In this document: in pieces, positions 46,861 to 59,048 of the stretch
How the letters are laid out: every line of letters begins with the position of its first letter
Position numbering within the stretch: the stretch's first letter is position 1
From: Ursus arctos
Lineage: Eukaryota; Chordata; Mammalia; Carnivora; Ursidae
Reading direction: 5' to 3'
DNA length: 64,000 bases
Assembly (NCBI RefSeq): GCF_023065955.2
Contig: NW_026622874.1
Span: 28,657,772-28,721,771 of the forward strand
Notes under the pieces: model-generated
The model's database searches: none
Told to the model about the DNA's origin: nothing
The model's input: the letters and a program-made list of their open reading frames with translations, nothing else
Program-made: the position numbers and the translations under genes

Positions 46861-49271
46861 GGATATAAAAGGAGATACAGCGAGGGCTAAAACGGGGAAT
46901 TTATTTGTGAATAAATCTATGTTACACAGACATAATTTATGAAATATAGACCCAAATGAATCATCCAGCAGCCAGTGCCAAGAATTCCTAACTTAAGAGA
47001 GAAGGCAGAAGTGATTATAGACAGATCTGTTTGAAGCGGACTAACCCTTGACACTTCTTCCTTGCCTGTCTTCTTCCTTTAATTCTCCTCTTACGATTCA
47101 CCCTACCAGATCTGAAAAGCCTAACTCTATCATATCGCAATCATACACTGCAACGAATCGTCTTCTAGTATTCTCTGAAATCTTTCCCTTCTGCATTTAA
47201 GCTATTTCTAAATCCCCTTCTTCTCAATGAAGTATTTCCCAACCAACTCGAGAACACTTCCCTTTCACCACCACAGCAAAGAACCATTTACTTACACACG
47301 CACATGCACACACACACTCAGTACCTAGTTTGTTCACCTTATATCCTTAACATATCTACTTAATAAAGTGCTTGCTCAACTCCTTGAAATCACGGTCCTG
47401 TCATTCAACCTGTTTTACACAAAGCTCCATATAAATAGCACATGAAGTGGAAACTAGCTTCCTAAAACCCAGAAAGAAAGTTAATAAGATATACAGAGCA
47501 GCCAACAAGCAAGAGGTTCTCAGGGTGAGTAGGAAGAACATTGTGGATAAGGCAGGGCAACAATTGACAAGTCAGAGACTCTTTGTCAAAAGTTAAACCA
47601 ACCTGAAGTCAATCCATGTTTAAAGGGGCCCTCTGGAGCCATCATGAGAGTAAAAGGTACATGCTTCACCAACACCATCAAGACAAAAACCTCAGCCTTT
47701 TGGGGAAGAGATGGGAGGGGGAAGAGTCAAAGGTTCTATGAAAGCGTTCTGCCTCCAGGTTCATATCACAGAGATTCAAGTCTCAGGGCTATTAGAGGGC
47801 CCCAGGTGACCGGTTAAAAAGCAGCTACAGACATGAGGGGTTTCTATAGCATCCCAGTTCACCTACCTACCCTCACCTTCTGTGCTTTGAACTGCTCAGA
47901 GTAGGGCAGTCTAGTGAAATCTGTCTAGGACACCACCTCTGAAAGACAGGCACCAGGGGAAAAGGTGGAGTTGCTATAGAATAAATCTTTATACTATAAA
48001 CTATCAGAAATCTGTATTTGAAGACCATCTGCAAAAAGAGATCAGTTTCCTTTAGAACAACAGGTGGTCTCTCATGGTCAACTATATATAAAATACATGG
48101 CCTCATTATTATTAGCTGATAGCTTTCACTGAGCACTGAGGTTCAGTCAACGAAAGGGAATTTCTACTTTTCCTAGTAGCAATGACTCATGCTTCACACA
48201 CAAAGCAAAATATCTAGGCAGCAGAACAAAGGTCACCCTGAGATAGAAGACATACGTGTCAATCCCCATTAAGAAACAAGCCCTTATTAATATGATTTTA
48301 GGCAAATACCTAAATCTAAAACTTGATGCTAATGAAGATTCCTGTACTTGATTACCAACTTATCATTTAGAAAGAGCTACTGTTACGAAAAAGTACCATT
48401 CCTGTGATGTTTCACATTTTTATAATGTCCTGGGGACAAGTCTTTGCTTCACCCTTGAAATTTTATGAAAAGAGCACCAGTATATTTACTGCATATTTGG
48501 TGAAAAAGAGAGTAACCTCAGAAAACAACACATCAATTAAAATTACAACCCTAATACTGTTATCTTATCATGAACAACAAAGATCTATGAGTTGGCTTTC
48601 CTTTCTACCTAATGAACTTTTTTTATGTTGCTACTCTCCATAATCTTCTCTGCAAATCAAACCTGCTACCAGCACACAAGTAGCTCGCGCTGAGCTCTCT
48701 ATACCAAATATGTATTCTCACTGCATCCTTCTCCATAAAATTAAATCTCTTCTTTCAAAATATACTTCTATAATTGCTGCTGACTACCTAGAATGCCTGG
48801 ACTGCCTTAGGCACACGGCTTTACTTCTCTGAAGTTCCAATTTTTTAATTGTGGAATAAGGGATTTATGTATAACATTCTTAATGTTCCTTCTACTCTAA
48901 AACACTTCCCATGACATATCATGAATTTCTTTTTTACTTTCCCCACCCAACCCCTAAACTCCTAATAGCTAACATTATCCTCAATAGCCCTAGGGTTTTT
49001 AAGAGTCAATATTTATAATTTGTATCATTTGTTTTACATGCACACATAACAATGACACGTTCTCATTTTTTTCTTGAGAATAATGATCCATTCTCTTTTC
49101 CCTATTTATTTTAAACTCCCTCATGAAAGAAGATTCAACTAATAAAGGACAATGAATAACATTAAGTAGATAAGCACTTAAAAGAAAAAGGAACTTCAAA
49201 GTGAATAAACCCACTCTCATAATACAGGAGGGCTTAGAATAATCCCAGTAACAAGATTTAGAGTTCTCATG
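46861..49271. other. RPS6KC1 intron, unique
   Basis: No gene or named repeat seen. A short CA-rich stretch lies at 47297-47320. Confidence 0.45.
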
Positions 49272-49285
49272 GTGCCACCTAGTGG
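49272..49285 (-). promoter_or_regulatory. CTCF consensus motif
   Basis: On the minus strand CCACTAGGTGGCAC fits every position of the CTCF core CCASYAGRKGGCRS. This is motif evidence only. A one-mismatch relative with similar flanks is at 38865-38878. Confidence 0.4.
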
Positions 49286-49873
49286 ACATTCGCTCTAAAT
49301 TCTACTTTAAATTTAAATTACTTTTAATCAGGCTTTCTATATTTTGACATCTTACACCACCTCTAGACTTTAAGTTTGCCTGAAAAATAGATTTAGGCTC
49401 TTAAGTAGCCAATCAACTGAAGAATATTCCTTTTTAAAATGATCCTGCCTCAAAGCATCGACTTTAAATCAACTAAATGAAAATAACACAAATAATAAAA
49501 CGAAATATAATAATAAAATGGTACATTGACACAGAAGATTTTCTTCAAATTTAAATAACTATAAACCCTTCCAATTAGTCTCCCCTAACAGTTTAAAACT
49601 AATCAACATTATTCAATTTAATAGAGTTTAACCGTAATCTTCATGCTTTAATGGAAAGAATTATCACTCCTCCATCAAATAAAAACACAAATCTTGAACT
49701 GAAAATGATTTTAGAGATCCCTTACATAGACCAGCAATGGGGGGATGCTAGTCTCAAAATGTACCTCTCATTTACTCTAAAATGGCTAATTCAAGACAGC
49801 TTAATAGATCCTTTCTTACGTCTACAGTTGCTACAATTGAACCCCAGGGAGCTCTTAACCCACAATTTACCAC

Positions 49874-49892
49874 GGGGGGGGGGGGGGGGGGG
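49874..49892. repeat. Poly-G tract (about 19 bases)
   Basis: An uninterrupted G run after TTTACCAC, followed by GAAGAAGCAGCAGCAGC. Confidence 0.9.
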
Positions 49893-51056
49893 AGAAGAAG
49901 CAGCAGCAGCTACCCCAGGAGACATTTAAGAACATTCACTCTTAAGATCTACATATAAGAAGCTGATCTCTCAATTGTATTTGTGTTTATGATCACCTAA
50001 TAATTATTTTCTCTGTTTGGTGCATACACCTGGAAAATGTCCCTCCCGTAACTGCAAAGGAAGTCAAGTAACGTATTAGGAAGAGGAAATGACACAGGTT
50101 ACCAGATGAGAGTCTACCAACATCAAAGGCTCCAATATCAAGGCCAGTATGGCAGTAAAGCAACCTACACCCTTCAAACAGGCCAACAGATGAGAGAAAC
50201 ATGTCAAGAAGCTCAATTCCAATGCACTATTTTGGCCAGATTTCCACAAATGTCATACTAACTTCATAGCTAAGTTTAATCAAATGAAAAGATGCAAGTT
50301 TAAAAAGGAAATAAGATGTTAACAATCAAGTCAATCCTCTTTCATCTTTAAAAATATATACAGCTTAATTTCTCTGGACAAAGGAGATAAAGAGTGACCA
50401 GCATTTCATTTTAAAAACATAAAACAATACTAACTTTTTATCTAAAAACCTACTGAATAATTTTGTAATTTTCAATTTCATATTAAATAAAATATATTTA
50501 CCAGTTAATCACCAAATTATTGGTTTTATGAAACCTTAAAAAAGGTTTCCTCTATCCCATTACTACCAAATAATAATTTTAAAAAAACAAAACACATTAT
50601 TCCAGCTCTTAAAGTTTTCCTCAGAAAACTTTCCTTCAAGGTAAATTAAGACCTGTTGATTGCATTTTTATGGTACTAATAAAAATAATGATCACTTAGC
50701 CTCTACATCTGTTCTCTGACAGGTGATATACTTGCCATGTCATTCTAACTCTACTGAAGGACCTTGAAACAGCAGACGATATATTAAGATTTGCCCCTCT
50801 GGCTCATTTCACCGGCAAACTAAATCACAAGTATGAAAAATGAATACACCTTTGAAACACCATTTAAAATACTACACTCAGAGGAGTTGTTATGGAGTGA
50901 ATCACCTCCTCACATTTTGGCTCTAAATCCAAACCACAAGCACTTACCACCACAATCCCTCTACAACCCTCCATTTCACTGCATACCTGTGGGGCTTGGC
51001 CGGCTGCCAGCTTTCCTGCTCTTTTGCTAGAAGAGGCCCTCTCCCTTGGCTGTCTC

Positions 51057-51079
51057 GGGGGGGGGGGGGGGGGGGGGGG
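51057..51079. repeat. Poly-G tract (about 23 bases)
   Basis: An uninterrupted G run after GGCTGTCTC. Long mononucleotide runs like this are error-prone in assemblies, so the exact length is uncertain. Confidence 0.9.
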
Positions 51080-51505
51080 TGTTACAGACCTTTTGGTAGG
51101 AAAGTGTATCTTCCACTTACCCAGTATGCCAGACAATCTCATGATATTTAAAAGTCATTTCCCCTCTCATATAACAATGAATTTGCAAGCTGTCTGACAC
51201 TCTGATCTGTATTTGTCAACAAGGTGTCTTTCAGCAGGATTAATTAGTCAGGCATAAAGGCTTTTAGAGGGAGGGGGTAAAAAAAATAAGCATTAACAGC
51301 CTTTCTAGTTCCACATTTTGCATTCGTCACGGATCACAGCGTGTTTCAGAGATGGTAATACAGTTGGAGAACTAAACTATGCATGGAAAGGATGAAATGC
51401 CAGTATTACTTTTTGGTAGCATAAGTCTTCTCTGGGGTTTTTTAACAAAAAGGTTGCCCCCAATTTCTCTCATAAAAGCATATTCCTAAAAGATAAATCC
51501 TTCCA

Positions 51506-51707
51506 GGGGCGCCTGGGTGGCGCAGCGGTTAAGCGCCTGCCTTCGGCTCAGGGCGTGATCCCGGCGTTCTGGGATCGAGCCCCACATCAGGCTCTTCAGC
51601 TATGAGCCTGCTTCTTCCTCTCCCACTCCCCCTGCTTGTGTTCCCTCTCTCGCTGGCTGTCTCTATCTCTGTCAAATAAATAAAATCTTAAAAAAAAAAA
51701 AAAAAAA
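51506..51707 (+). repeat. Young SINEC
   Basis: Head GGGGCGCCTGGGTGGCGCAG to a long A tail. The exact 15-bp TSD AGATAAATCCTTCCA is at 51491-51505 and 51708-51722. Confidence 0.95.
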
Positions 51708-51924
51708 AGATAAATCCTTCCAAGGAAAACCCATCTTTTCGAAACTTCAAACGTAAACCCTGAAACAACTGCTTTAAGTAGGACGACCCAAGCTGTCTGT
51801 CCCAGTGTGCCAGGGGCAGTCCTGGTTTATGAGAGTGGTCTCGCATCCTCTTTACTTCTCAGCAATGTGTGTCCCAGTTTGGACAATAAATTACAAACTC
51901 ATCCAAGCTTTAGGTACTATCTCC

Positions 51925-52130
51925 TTTTTTTTTTTTTTCCTAAAGATTTTATTTATTTATTCAACAGAGACAGAGACAGCCAGCGAGAGAGGGAACACAA
52001 GCAGGGGGAGTGGGAGAGGAAGAAGCAGGCTCATAGCGGAGGAGCCTGACGTTGGGCTCGATCCCAGAACGCTGGGATAGCGCCCTGAGCCGAAGGCAGA
52101 CGCTTAACCGCTGTGCCACCCAGGCGCCCC
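51925..52130 (-). repeat. Young SINEC, antisense
   Basis: Poly-T and AAAGATTTTATTTATTTATT to CACCCAGGCGCCCC. Flanks ATCTCCTTTTTTT and ATCCTTTTTTT are the likely TSDs. It lies in inverted orientation about 220 bp from the SINE at 51506. Confidence 0.94.
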
Positions 52131-52144
52131 ATCCTTTTTTTTTT

Positions 52145-54012
52145 TTTTTAACCACATTTTTACCATAGCCACATTTTTACCCTGAACAGCTTCCCATATT
52201 TTAGAACATCGTCCCAAGAAAACACATTCCTATGTTTTTTTCCCTAATGCTCCTCCCCTTCTCTTCCAGATGATAACAAAGGGCAAAAGACCTCTTCCTC
52301 ATTCCCATCCATGACGACCTTACACTAAAATAGGTTCCTGAGACACACGTCTCCCACCGTAGCTGACGTACACGTAGTAAAAACGGCTTAGCACAGATCA
52401 AAAGAATATAGCCATCCCCAAATCATGCAACCTTAGATTCCTGTAACAAAACACAAAAGGAGAGAAACTAAGAAATATTCTACCATTTCCAAGAACTGTA
52501 CTCCTCATTGAACACTCTCCTACAAATCTTTCTATCTGTCCACTACTGGATGTCACCAAATCAGCACATCTACAGGCAGATGATACCCTCTCCCTCCTTC
52601 TCAGGAAAAGAGTATCTCTGAGGCAACAACCAGATCAGGTTATCCCAGATAAAGTCACCTACCAAGGAAACCAGCTCTAAAAACAGAATCACACTGGGAT
52701 CCCAAGCAGGGACTAGATTTTTCAAAGCCTAGCAAGGATCCACAGCTCAAAACAGGTGACAAAGAATAGGTATTTGGATTGTAAAGTAAAATTACTGTCA
52801 GCAGTGTTTTTCTATGACCTTGGCTGATTCAGTATGGAGTTAAAGATATTGAGGACCTGATGGAAATCCATGGGCCTGAGGTCCCCATACATTACACAAA
52901 ACACTAGGTATAAATGAACGGACTTTGTTTTTAAGTCAATGGGAGCCACCATGAAAAACAAGAAGAGCTAATCACTTCTCAATGTGGTGGCAACAAAAGA
53001 AAAACAAATTTTATGAGACTGACATGTTACTACTGCGCTAACAAGGCCCCTGACAAACAAATTTTAAATGCTTCAGCCTACATGATGGATGGGAACTTGC
53101 TGCTCCCCAAATTAAGATGATAATTTACTGCAATAAACCTATATCGATGTGTCTGCTGATATATGACATCAGTACATATCCCTACAAAAACATCACTGAA
53201 ATGAGACTATGGCTACCTCCCATATTCAGCATCCTCCTCTACCATAAACTGTTATCCATGAAAGAGATCAAGAAATACCTAGTTTATGATTTTACTTTTA
53301 TATAAAACAAACCTAAGCCTCCTCAAACAAATCTAATTACCTATTTTTAAAGACTCTCCCTCCCTATCTCCAAATCTCTCTTTATTAATTCCAAAATCGT
53401 CCCTGGAAGAAAACTAGCTAAGGAAATTTAAAGACCAAAATGTATGTATTTTAAATCTTCATAAAAATTCAAGGATGGCTTAACAAAGGAATAAAACAAG
53501 ACATTAAGCATTCTTGAATTAAAGTGATTAAAATTTCAAAAACTGCTTTGCTTTAGACTCATGTTATTATAAAACATACTAAAAACACTAAAACTGCCCT
53601 CTTTCTGGGAACATGACTAACCTTTTAAAGCCAGTCTTGAAATTAATTCTCTAAAAGTCAGATGCTGCTAAATAGACTTTAGCAAAATATTCTTAACACT
53701 TAGACAATACAAATTCTGAACATTCATTACACCACATTTCATCAAATCTAATTTGCCATTAATTGTAGGATAAATCATTACATTATATTATATATCACTA
53801 AGAAAGAAAAAAAGCTGTCAAATAAATCTAAGATATCATCGACCCAATTTCATGCACCCAATATCAGTGATACTAAAATGTGAAGGAAAAAACTATCTTA
53901 GAATTGGTGAAATACTCTCAAATTCCTATAGCCATCTATTCTTTTGCAATTCAAATATGATTTATAGTCTGCAATCAAAACCATGAAATGAAAAAAAATC
54001 AGAATATCCTAC
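52145..54012. other. RPS6KC1 intron 3' of the first exon in this window, unique
   Basis: ACCACATTTTTACC / GCCACATTTTTACC near 52151 is a local 14-bp duplication. Otherwise no gene or repeat recognised. Confidence 0.45.
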
Positions 54013-54106
54013 CTTCTGTACTACACTCAGGAAAGCTATCAACGAGGGAATCCGAATATGCTTCAGCAGGACCAATCAATTCAGAACCATCATTAATTAT
54101 TCCACC
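54013..54106 (-). CDS. RPS6KC1: RPS6KC1 coding exon: linker just after the PX domain
   Basis: The 94-bp exon starts in phase 0 after a TTTTAG acceptor and ends one base into a codon before a GT donor. It reads GGIINDGSELIGPAEA, then a short Ser/Asp segment ending DSFPECSTE. I recognise this as the segment that follows the PX (phosphoinositide-binding) domain of RPS6KC1, an endosome-associated PX-MIT-pseudokinase protein reported to bind sphingosine kinase 1 and PRDX3. The leftover G joins the next exon to make a Gly codon, and the frame stays open. The PX exons must lie above 64000, since I found no matching exon between 54107 and the window end. A SINE pair in opposite orientations starts about 155 bp upstream in the intron. 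Family knowledge is recalled, not searched. Identity is near certain; borders rest on splice consensus and phase. Confidence 0.93.
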
Positions 54107-54261
54107 CTAAAAGGAGAGTAATTGTGTTTCATTGTTAATAAGAGTATTTTAAAAATGAATAATAAATGAACACTAGTTATCTCAACTGAGTATGTATAAG
54201 GATTACAGGAACTATGCATCTGTTAAACTAGATAATAACTGCTTTTAAAAAAATCAATAGG

Positions 54262-54459
54262 GGGGCGCCTGGGTGGCACAGCGGTTAAGCGTCTGCCTTC
54301 GGCTCAGGGCGTGATCCCGGCGTTCCGGGATCGAGCCCCACGTCAGGCTCCTCCGCTATGAGCCTGCTTCTTCCTCTCCCACTCCCCCTGCTTGTGTTCC
54401 CTCTCTCGCTGGCTGTCTCTATCTCTGTCAAATAAATAATAAAATAAATCTTTAAAAAA
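54262..54459 (+). repeat. Young SINEC close to the 54013-54106 exon
   Basis: Head GGGGCGCCTGGGTGGCACAG to AATAAATCTTT and poly-A. The exact TSD AAAAAAATCAATAGG is at 54247-54261 and 54460-54474. Relative to the gene it is antisense, about 155 bp upstream of the exon's acceptor. Confidence 0.95.
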
Positions 54460-54589
54460 AAAAAAATCAATAGGAATATCAGTATTGACACATCAACTGT
54501 AACAAACGTACCACACTGATGCAAGGTATTGATAACAGGGGAATCTCTGTGAAGGGGAAGGGGATCTACAGGAAGGCACTAAATTTTCC

Positions 54590-54828
54590 CTTTTTTTTTT
54601 TTAAGATTTATTTATTTGACAGAGAGAGACAGAGAGGAGCGCGCACGCACGCACGTACACACACACACACACACACACACAGGGGTAAGGGGCAGAGGGA
54701 GAGAGAAACTTAGACTCTGCACTGAGCGCAGAGCCCAACATGGGGCTCGATCACATGACCCTGAGATCATGACCTGAGCTGAAATCATGAGTCAGAAGTT
54801 TAACCGACTGCGCCACCCAGGCACCCCT
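54590..54828 (-). repeat. SINEC, antisense, with internal CA repeat
   Basis: Poly-T and AAGATTTATTTATTTGACAG to CACCCAGGCACCCC. A (CA)n run at 54657-54680 and a GCGCGCACGCACGCACG stretch have expanded inside the tail-side CT region. Confidence 0.92.
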
Positions 54829-55631
54829 GAAAGCACTATACTTTCTGCACAATTTTTCTGTAAACTAAACTGCTCTAAAAAATAATCTATTATTAAAATC
54901 TATTTTTGGTCTATTAACATTCAAAAGGAATATTATGTTTATAATATCATATGGCTTGTTATAAAAGCATATTTTTTAAATGTATTGAAAATACTCATTT
55001 AAAAAAAGCAAGAAAAAAAAAAAAAACACCACCAAGTAAAGACTATTGCTCAGTATCCTTAGTGACCGATCATTCTGATTAGTGATAAATGATGGGACCT
55101 CATTAGAAGTCATTTAATTTTATCAAATTAAAAACTACAATACATCACACAGAACCTCAGTGATTCCAGAAATACCCTAAATTTGAAAACCACTAAGACA
55201 TAATAATGTATGTAAAATTAAACAAATTTAAGATATTTGTATTATTTTTAATAAATACAAAATTGATTTTTCCATGTGACCATTATTTTAATTCTATATT
55301 TAGGTTTGCAAATTCAACCCTCAAAAGGCTGTTTTCTCTCACTCTATGTGCAACTAGAGAATGGTACTTACCAAGTAAGTGGTGGTGGTGTGATTTTGTG
55401 CTGTCGTTTCACGGACTGCTCCAATCACGGATATAAAGGCTTATAATCCTTAAATAATTATAACTAAAAGAATAGCTCTTCTGCTTCTTAACATCTTTCC
55501 TTCTACCATCCATGAATAGTTCCATGCCCCCAAACACTACTACCATGATAGCAAAACCCAAGAGAAACACAAGACCCCCTACTTCCTCTCACCTTCAGCA
55601 CAAAGAACTCAACAACTCTCTTTACATAATC
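54829..55631. other. RPS6KC1 intron, unique
   Basis: AT-rich with an A tract near 55012. Nothing recognised. Confidence 0.45.
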
Positions 55632-55640
55632 AAAAGTCTT

Positions 55641-55830
55641 GGGACGCCTGGTTGCCTCAGTCGCTTAAGCGTCTGCCTTCAGCTCAGGTCATGATCCCAG
55701 GGTCCTGGGATCAAGTCCCACATTAGGCTCCTTGCTCGGTGGGGAGTCTGCTTCTCCCTCTGCCTGCTGCTCTCCCTGCTTGTGCGTGCTCTCTCTGACA
55801 AATAAATAAATAAAATCTTAAAAAAAAAAA
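55641..55830 (+). repeat. SINEC
   Basis: Head GGGACGCCTGGTTGCCTCAG to AATAAATAAATAAAATC and poly-A. Short TSD AAAAGTCT at 55632-55639 and 55831-55838. Confidence 0.92.
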
Positions 55831-55950
55831 AAAAGTCTCCCTGCCTGCTTATCTTTAAGAAAGAAAAATTTTAAATGGTCCCTCTCAGATTACCAACTTT
55901 TACTTCTCAGAGTGTTAAGTGAGCTGAAACTTTAAAACAATTACTCTCTT

Positions 55951-56141
55951 TATTATTTTTATTATTATTTTAATCAGAGAGAGAGAGTGAGCACAAGCAA
56001 GGAGAGTAACAGGCAGAGAGGGAGAAGCAGGCTCCCCACTGAGCAAGGAGCCTGATGCAGGACTTGATCCCAGGACCTTAGGTTCACGACCTGAGCCAAA
56101 GGCAGCCAAGCGCTTAACTGGCTGAGCCACCCAGGAGTCCC
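55951..56141 (-). repeat. SINEC, antisense
   Basis: T-rich tail, AGAGAGAGAGAGTGAGC, to GAGCCACCCAGGAGTCC. Approximate TSDs ACAATTACTCTCTT (55937) and ACAATTATTCTTTT (56142). Confidence 0.9.
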
Positions 56142-56155
56142 ACAATTATTCTTTT

Positions 56156-56884
56156 TAGAGGCAAGAATTTATATCACTTTGTTCTATTTGTCTATTAAAA
56201 TATTCAAATCACAGTTTATACTTGCATTCTTCTCTAAAAAAGAAGAGTATCTATTTCAGACTAAGCCATCCAAATCAAATCTTAAGAAAATCTGCAAATA
56301 TTCCTGAGAATTTTAATAGACAAAGCTGATTTTGTTTATAATCTCACTTAACAGAAGGTACCTTTCAACTATTAACTACCTCTTCAACCACCAGGTGTGT
56401 GACTTTAAGTTACCTATCTATAAAAGGGAAACATTATCTATAACTCAGTAAGTGGTTAGGACTAAAAGATTTCACACACGTAAAGTGTTTAGAACAACAT
56501 AAGCACTCAAAATAATTTTATTTGTTAATATTAGCTGATATAAGATCTGTTTACAAGATAAAATAACAAAAGAATACTAAAGAATGCAGAAAATGTTTTA
56601 GCTCAGAATCCCAGAGAAATTTTATTTACCTAATTGAACAAACGATATTATACAAAGTAATGCAGACTAAATCCTTAATTAAACAAAATAATAAAAACTG
56701 TTCCATAGGAACCTGAGGAAAGTAGTGGGAAAATATGTCACAATTCTATTTTAATCTCTACATTAAATCTCTAAATTAATTGCTACTTTGATCTCTAGAC
56801 CAAAACATTAACCATTTGGTGTTCTTCACTACACAGCAGACACCTCTTGTTACACAGCATTTCAAAGTTTTTTGTTAACGAAAT
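56156..56884. other. RPS6KC1 intron with MIR remnant (about 56395-56520)
   Basis: GTGTGTGACTTTAAGTTACC, AGTGTTTAGAACAACATAAG and CACTCAAAATAATTTTATTTG follow the MIR core and end. The rest is unique. Confidence 0.5.
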
Positions 56885-57128
56885 GTCAGTCTGGAGGGTG
56901 AAGGAGTTCAGGTATGATGGAATAAGTAGATTAGCAAACACTCTTCCCAAAAAGCAGTTAACTAGAGAAAACTGTCAGGACGACCATTTGAGGGCTCTGG
57001 AAATTGACCAAAAATGTAAAACAAATGAAGAAGCGGTTACCTGTGAAAAACCATAAAACCGTAGGTAAGAACTGTGGGAGTCTGTGGCATTCTTGCCCAG
57101 GGTTTCTCCCACCTTCCAGCCCAGCTGG

Positions 57129-57142
57129 GTTGCCATGGTAAT
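57129..57142 (+). promoter_or_regulatory. RFX X-box-like motif in the L1 5'UTR
   Basis: GTTGCCATGGTAAT is close to the palindromic X-box GTTGCCATGGCAAC. It lies inside the ancient L1 5'UTR, so it probably came with the element. Confidence 0.3.
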
Positions 57143-58149
57143 TATACAAGGGCAAGGCAAGCCTTGAAATTCAGCAGATTCACTTGCAGAGGAGGCTGGC
57201 ACGATTTGGACTGAAGCACAGAAAAAGTCCACCCCAAACAGCACTATCAGTAATAGTAGCGATCCCAGTGCTAACACACAGTGGCTCAGCATACATGACG
57301 TTGCGGCAAGCGAAGAACCAGCATATTAACCAGACATTTCGCAGGGAGATACAGAAAATACACAGCCATGTGGGTTCTTAATATGCTCTGTACCCCCCCA
57401 TGCAGGAGAGACCAGAGAGAAACTGAGCAATTACAAATCCCTGGCAAACCATGATGGTGCACACACACAAAGGAAATCCAAGAGATCCCAGGGGAAAGCA
57501 AAAGCCAGGGCAAACTTGAAAACTGATTGAACTTTGAAAATACACCAAGAATCATCAGCATGTGGAGGAAGCATATAATGGAACAAAGTGTTTAAATACA
57601 AGCAAAGACCAATCACTGGCTGACCACTAAGCTAGGATGATACTAGACTAATCCACAGTTAGCCAGGTTTAAAAATACAATAAAAATTAAAAATTGAGCA
57701 GAGATATCAGCAGTCATTCACTGCCCATTAAATAGACTCCGCAGATTCAGTACAGACACTTTACTGAACATGCTAACAAAACAATGCTAACAACCCTCAG
57801 GGCAAAAATCAGAACTCCGATCTGCTATATTATCCAAAACTTCCAGTTTTCAACAAAAAAAATCATGACACATACAAAGAAATAAGAAAGTGTGTGCTCC
57901 ATATGCAGGGGATTGGGAAGGGAAGTAATCAATAGGCACTAACTCTGAGGGGATAAAGATACTGGACTTAAAAGGCTAAGACTTCAAAGCGCTATTTATA
58001 AATATATTAAATAACTGAACAAGTCGTGATTAAAGAAGTTCTTAAAGTATGATGTCTATGAAAAAAAAGTATGATGTCTATGACTCATGAAATAGCAAAT
58101 ATAAAATATAAATAAATACAAATTATAAAAAAGAACCAAATGAAACAGT

Positions 58150-58615
58150 ATTCATAAGAGCCAAAAGTGGAGATAATTCAAATGTCTACCAACTGAATCA
58201 TAGATAAATAAAATGTGGCATATTCATATCCACCTAATGGAATATTATTCAGCCATAAAAAGGAACAAAGCACTGACACATGCTACCACATGGATGATCC
58301 TTGAAAACATTAAGCTAGGTGAAAGAAGCCAGATGCAAAAGGCCACATACTGTATGATTCCATTCATGTGAAATGTCCAGAATAGGTAAAGCCATCAAGA
58401 CAGAAAATAGATTAGTGGGTGCTAGGAGTTAGGGCAAGTGGGGAAGGAGGTGTAAGTGCTACTGGGCAGAAGATTTCTTTATGGGGTAATGAAAATGTTC
58501 TGGAATTAGACAATGATAGTGGTGGCATAACCCTGTGAATATACTAAATACTACTAAACTTTATACTTTAAAATGCTGAATTTTATGTTATGTGAATCTC
58601 AATTTTAAAAACAAA
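58150..58615 (+). mobile_element. Nested L1 3' end
   Basis: GGAATATTATTCAGCCATAA, ATGCTACCACATGGATGATC and GTATGATTCCATTCATGTGA, ending ATGTGAATCTCAATTTTAAA: an ORF2 end plus 3'UTR sitting in the middle of another L1's ORF1 region. Confidence 0.75.
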
Positions 58616-59048
58616 ACCAGATGGAAATCATATTGAAAAGCATAGTAACAAAATTCAACAGATTTAAGATGAAAAATAAATGAACTTAAAAATCAATAGA
58701 AACTACCCAAAATGAAAATCATAGGAAAAAAAGACCTAATAACAATAAAGAGAATCAAAGAGCTGTAAGGATAATATCAAGCATACCAACTTACATGTAC
58801 CAGGCATGAGAGAGGAAAAAAATATTTGAAAAGATAAGGCAGAAAACTTTCAAACTTTGATGAAAAATAATAATCTACCAATACAAGAAGATAAATTAAA
58901 CCCCAAGTGGATAAACAGAAAGATATCTACACCTTGAATCACATTACTGAAAGATAAACGCTAAATTCTGAAAGCAGCAACAGAAAAAGACTTCTATACC
59001 AGAATTACAGTAAAAGTAACAACTTCTCATTAAGAACAATGAAAAACA

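Larger units (their letters stand above)
49286..51490. other. RPS6KC1 intron, unique, with two long G tracts
   Basis: G runs at 49874-49892 and 51057-51079. The small frames crossing them (poly-Gly or poly-Pro) are composition artefacts. No gene or named repeat seen otherwise. Confidence 0.5.

Noticed and set aside
54285..54524. Frames containing ERGNTSRGSGRGRSRLIAEE-type peptides, seen at many sites
   Set aside because: This peptide is the antisense translation of the SINEC consensus and recurs with every copy.
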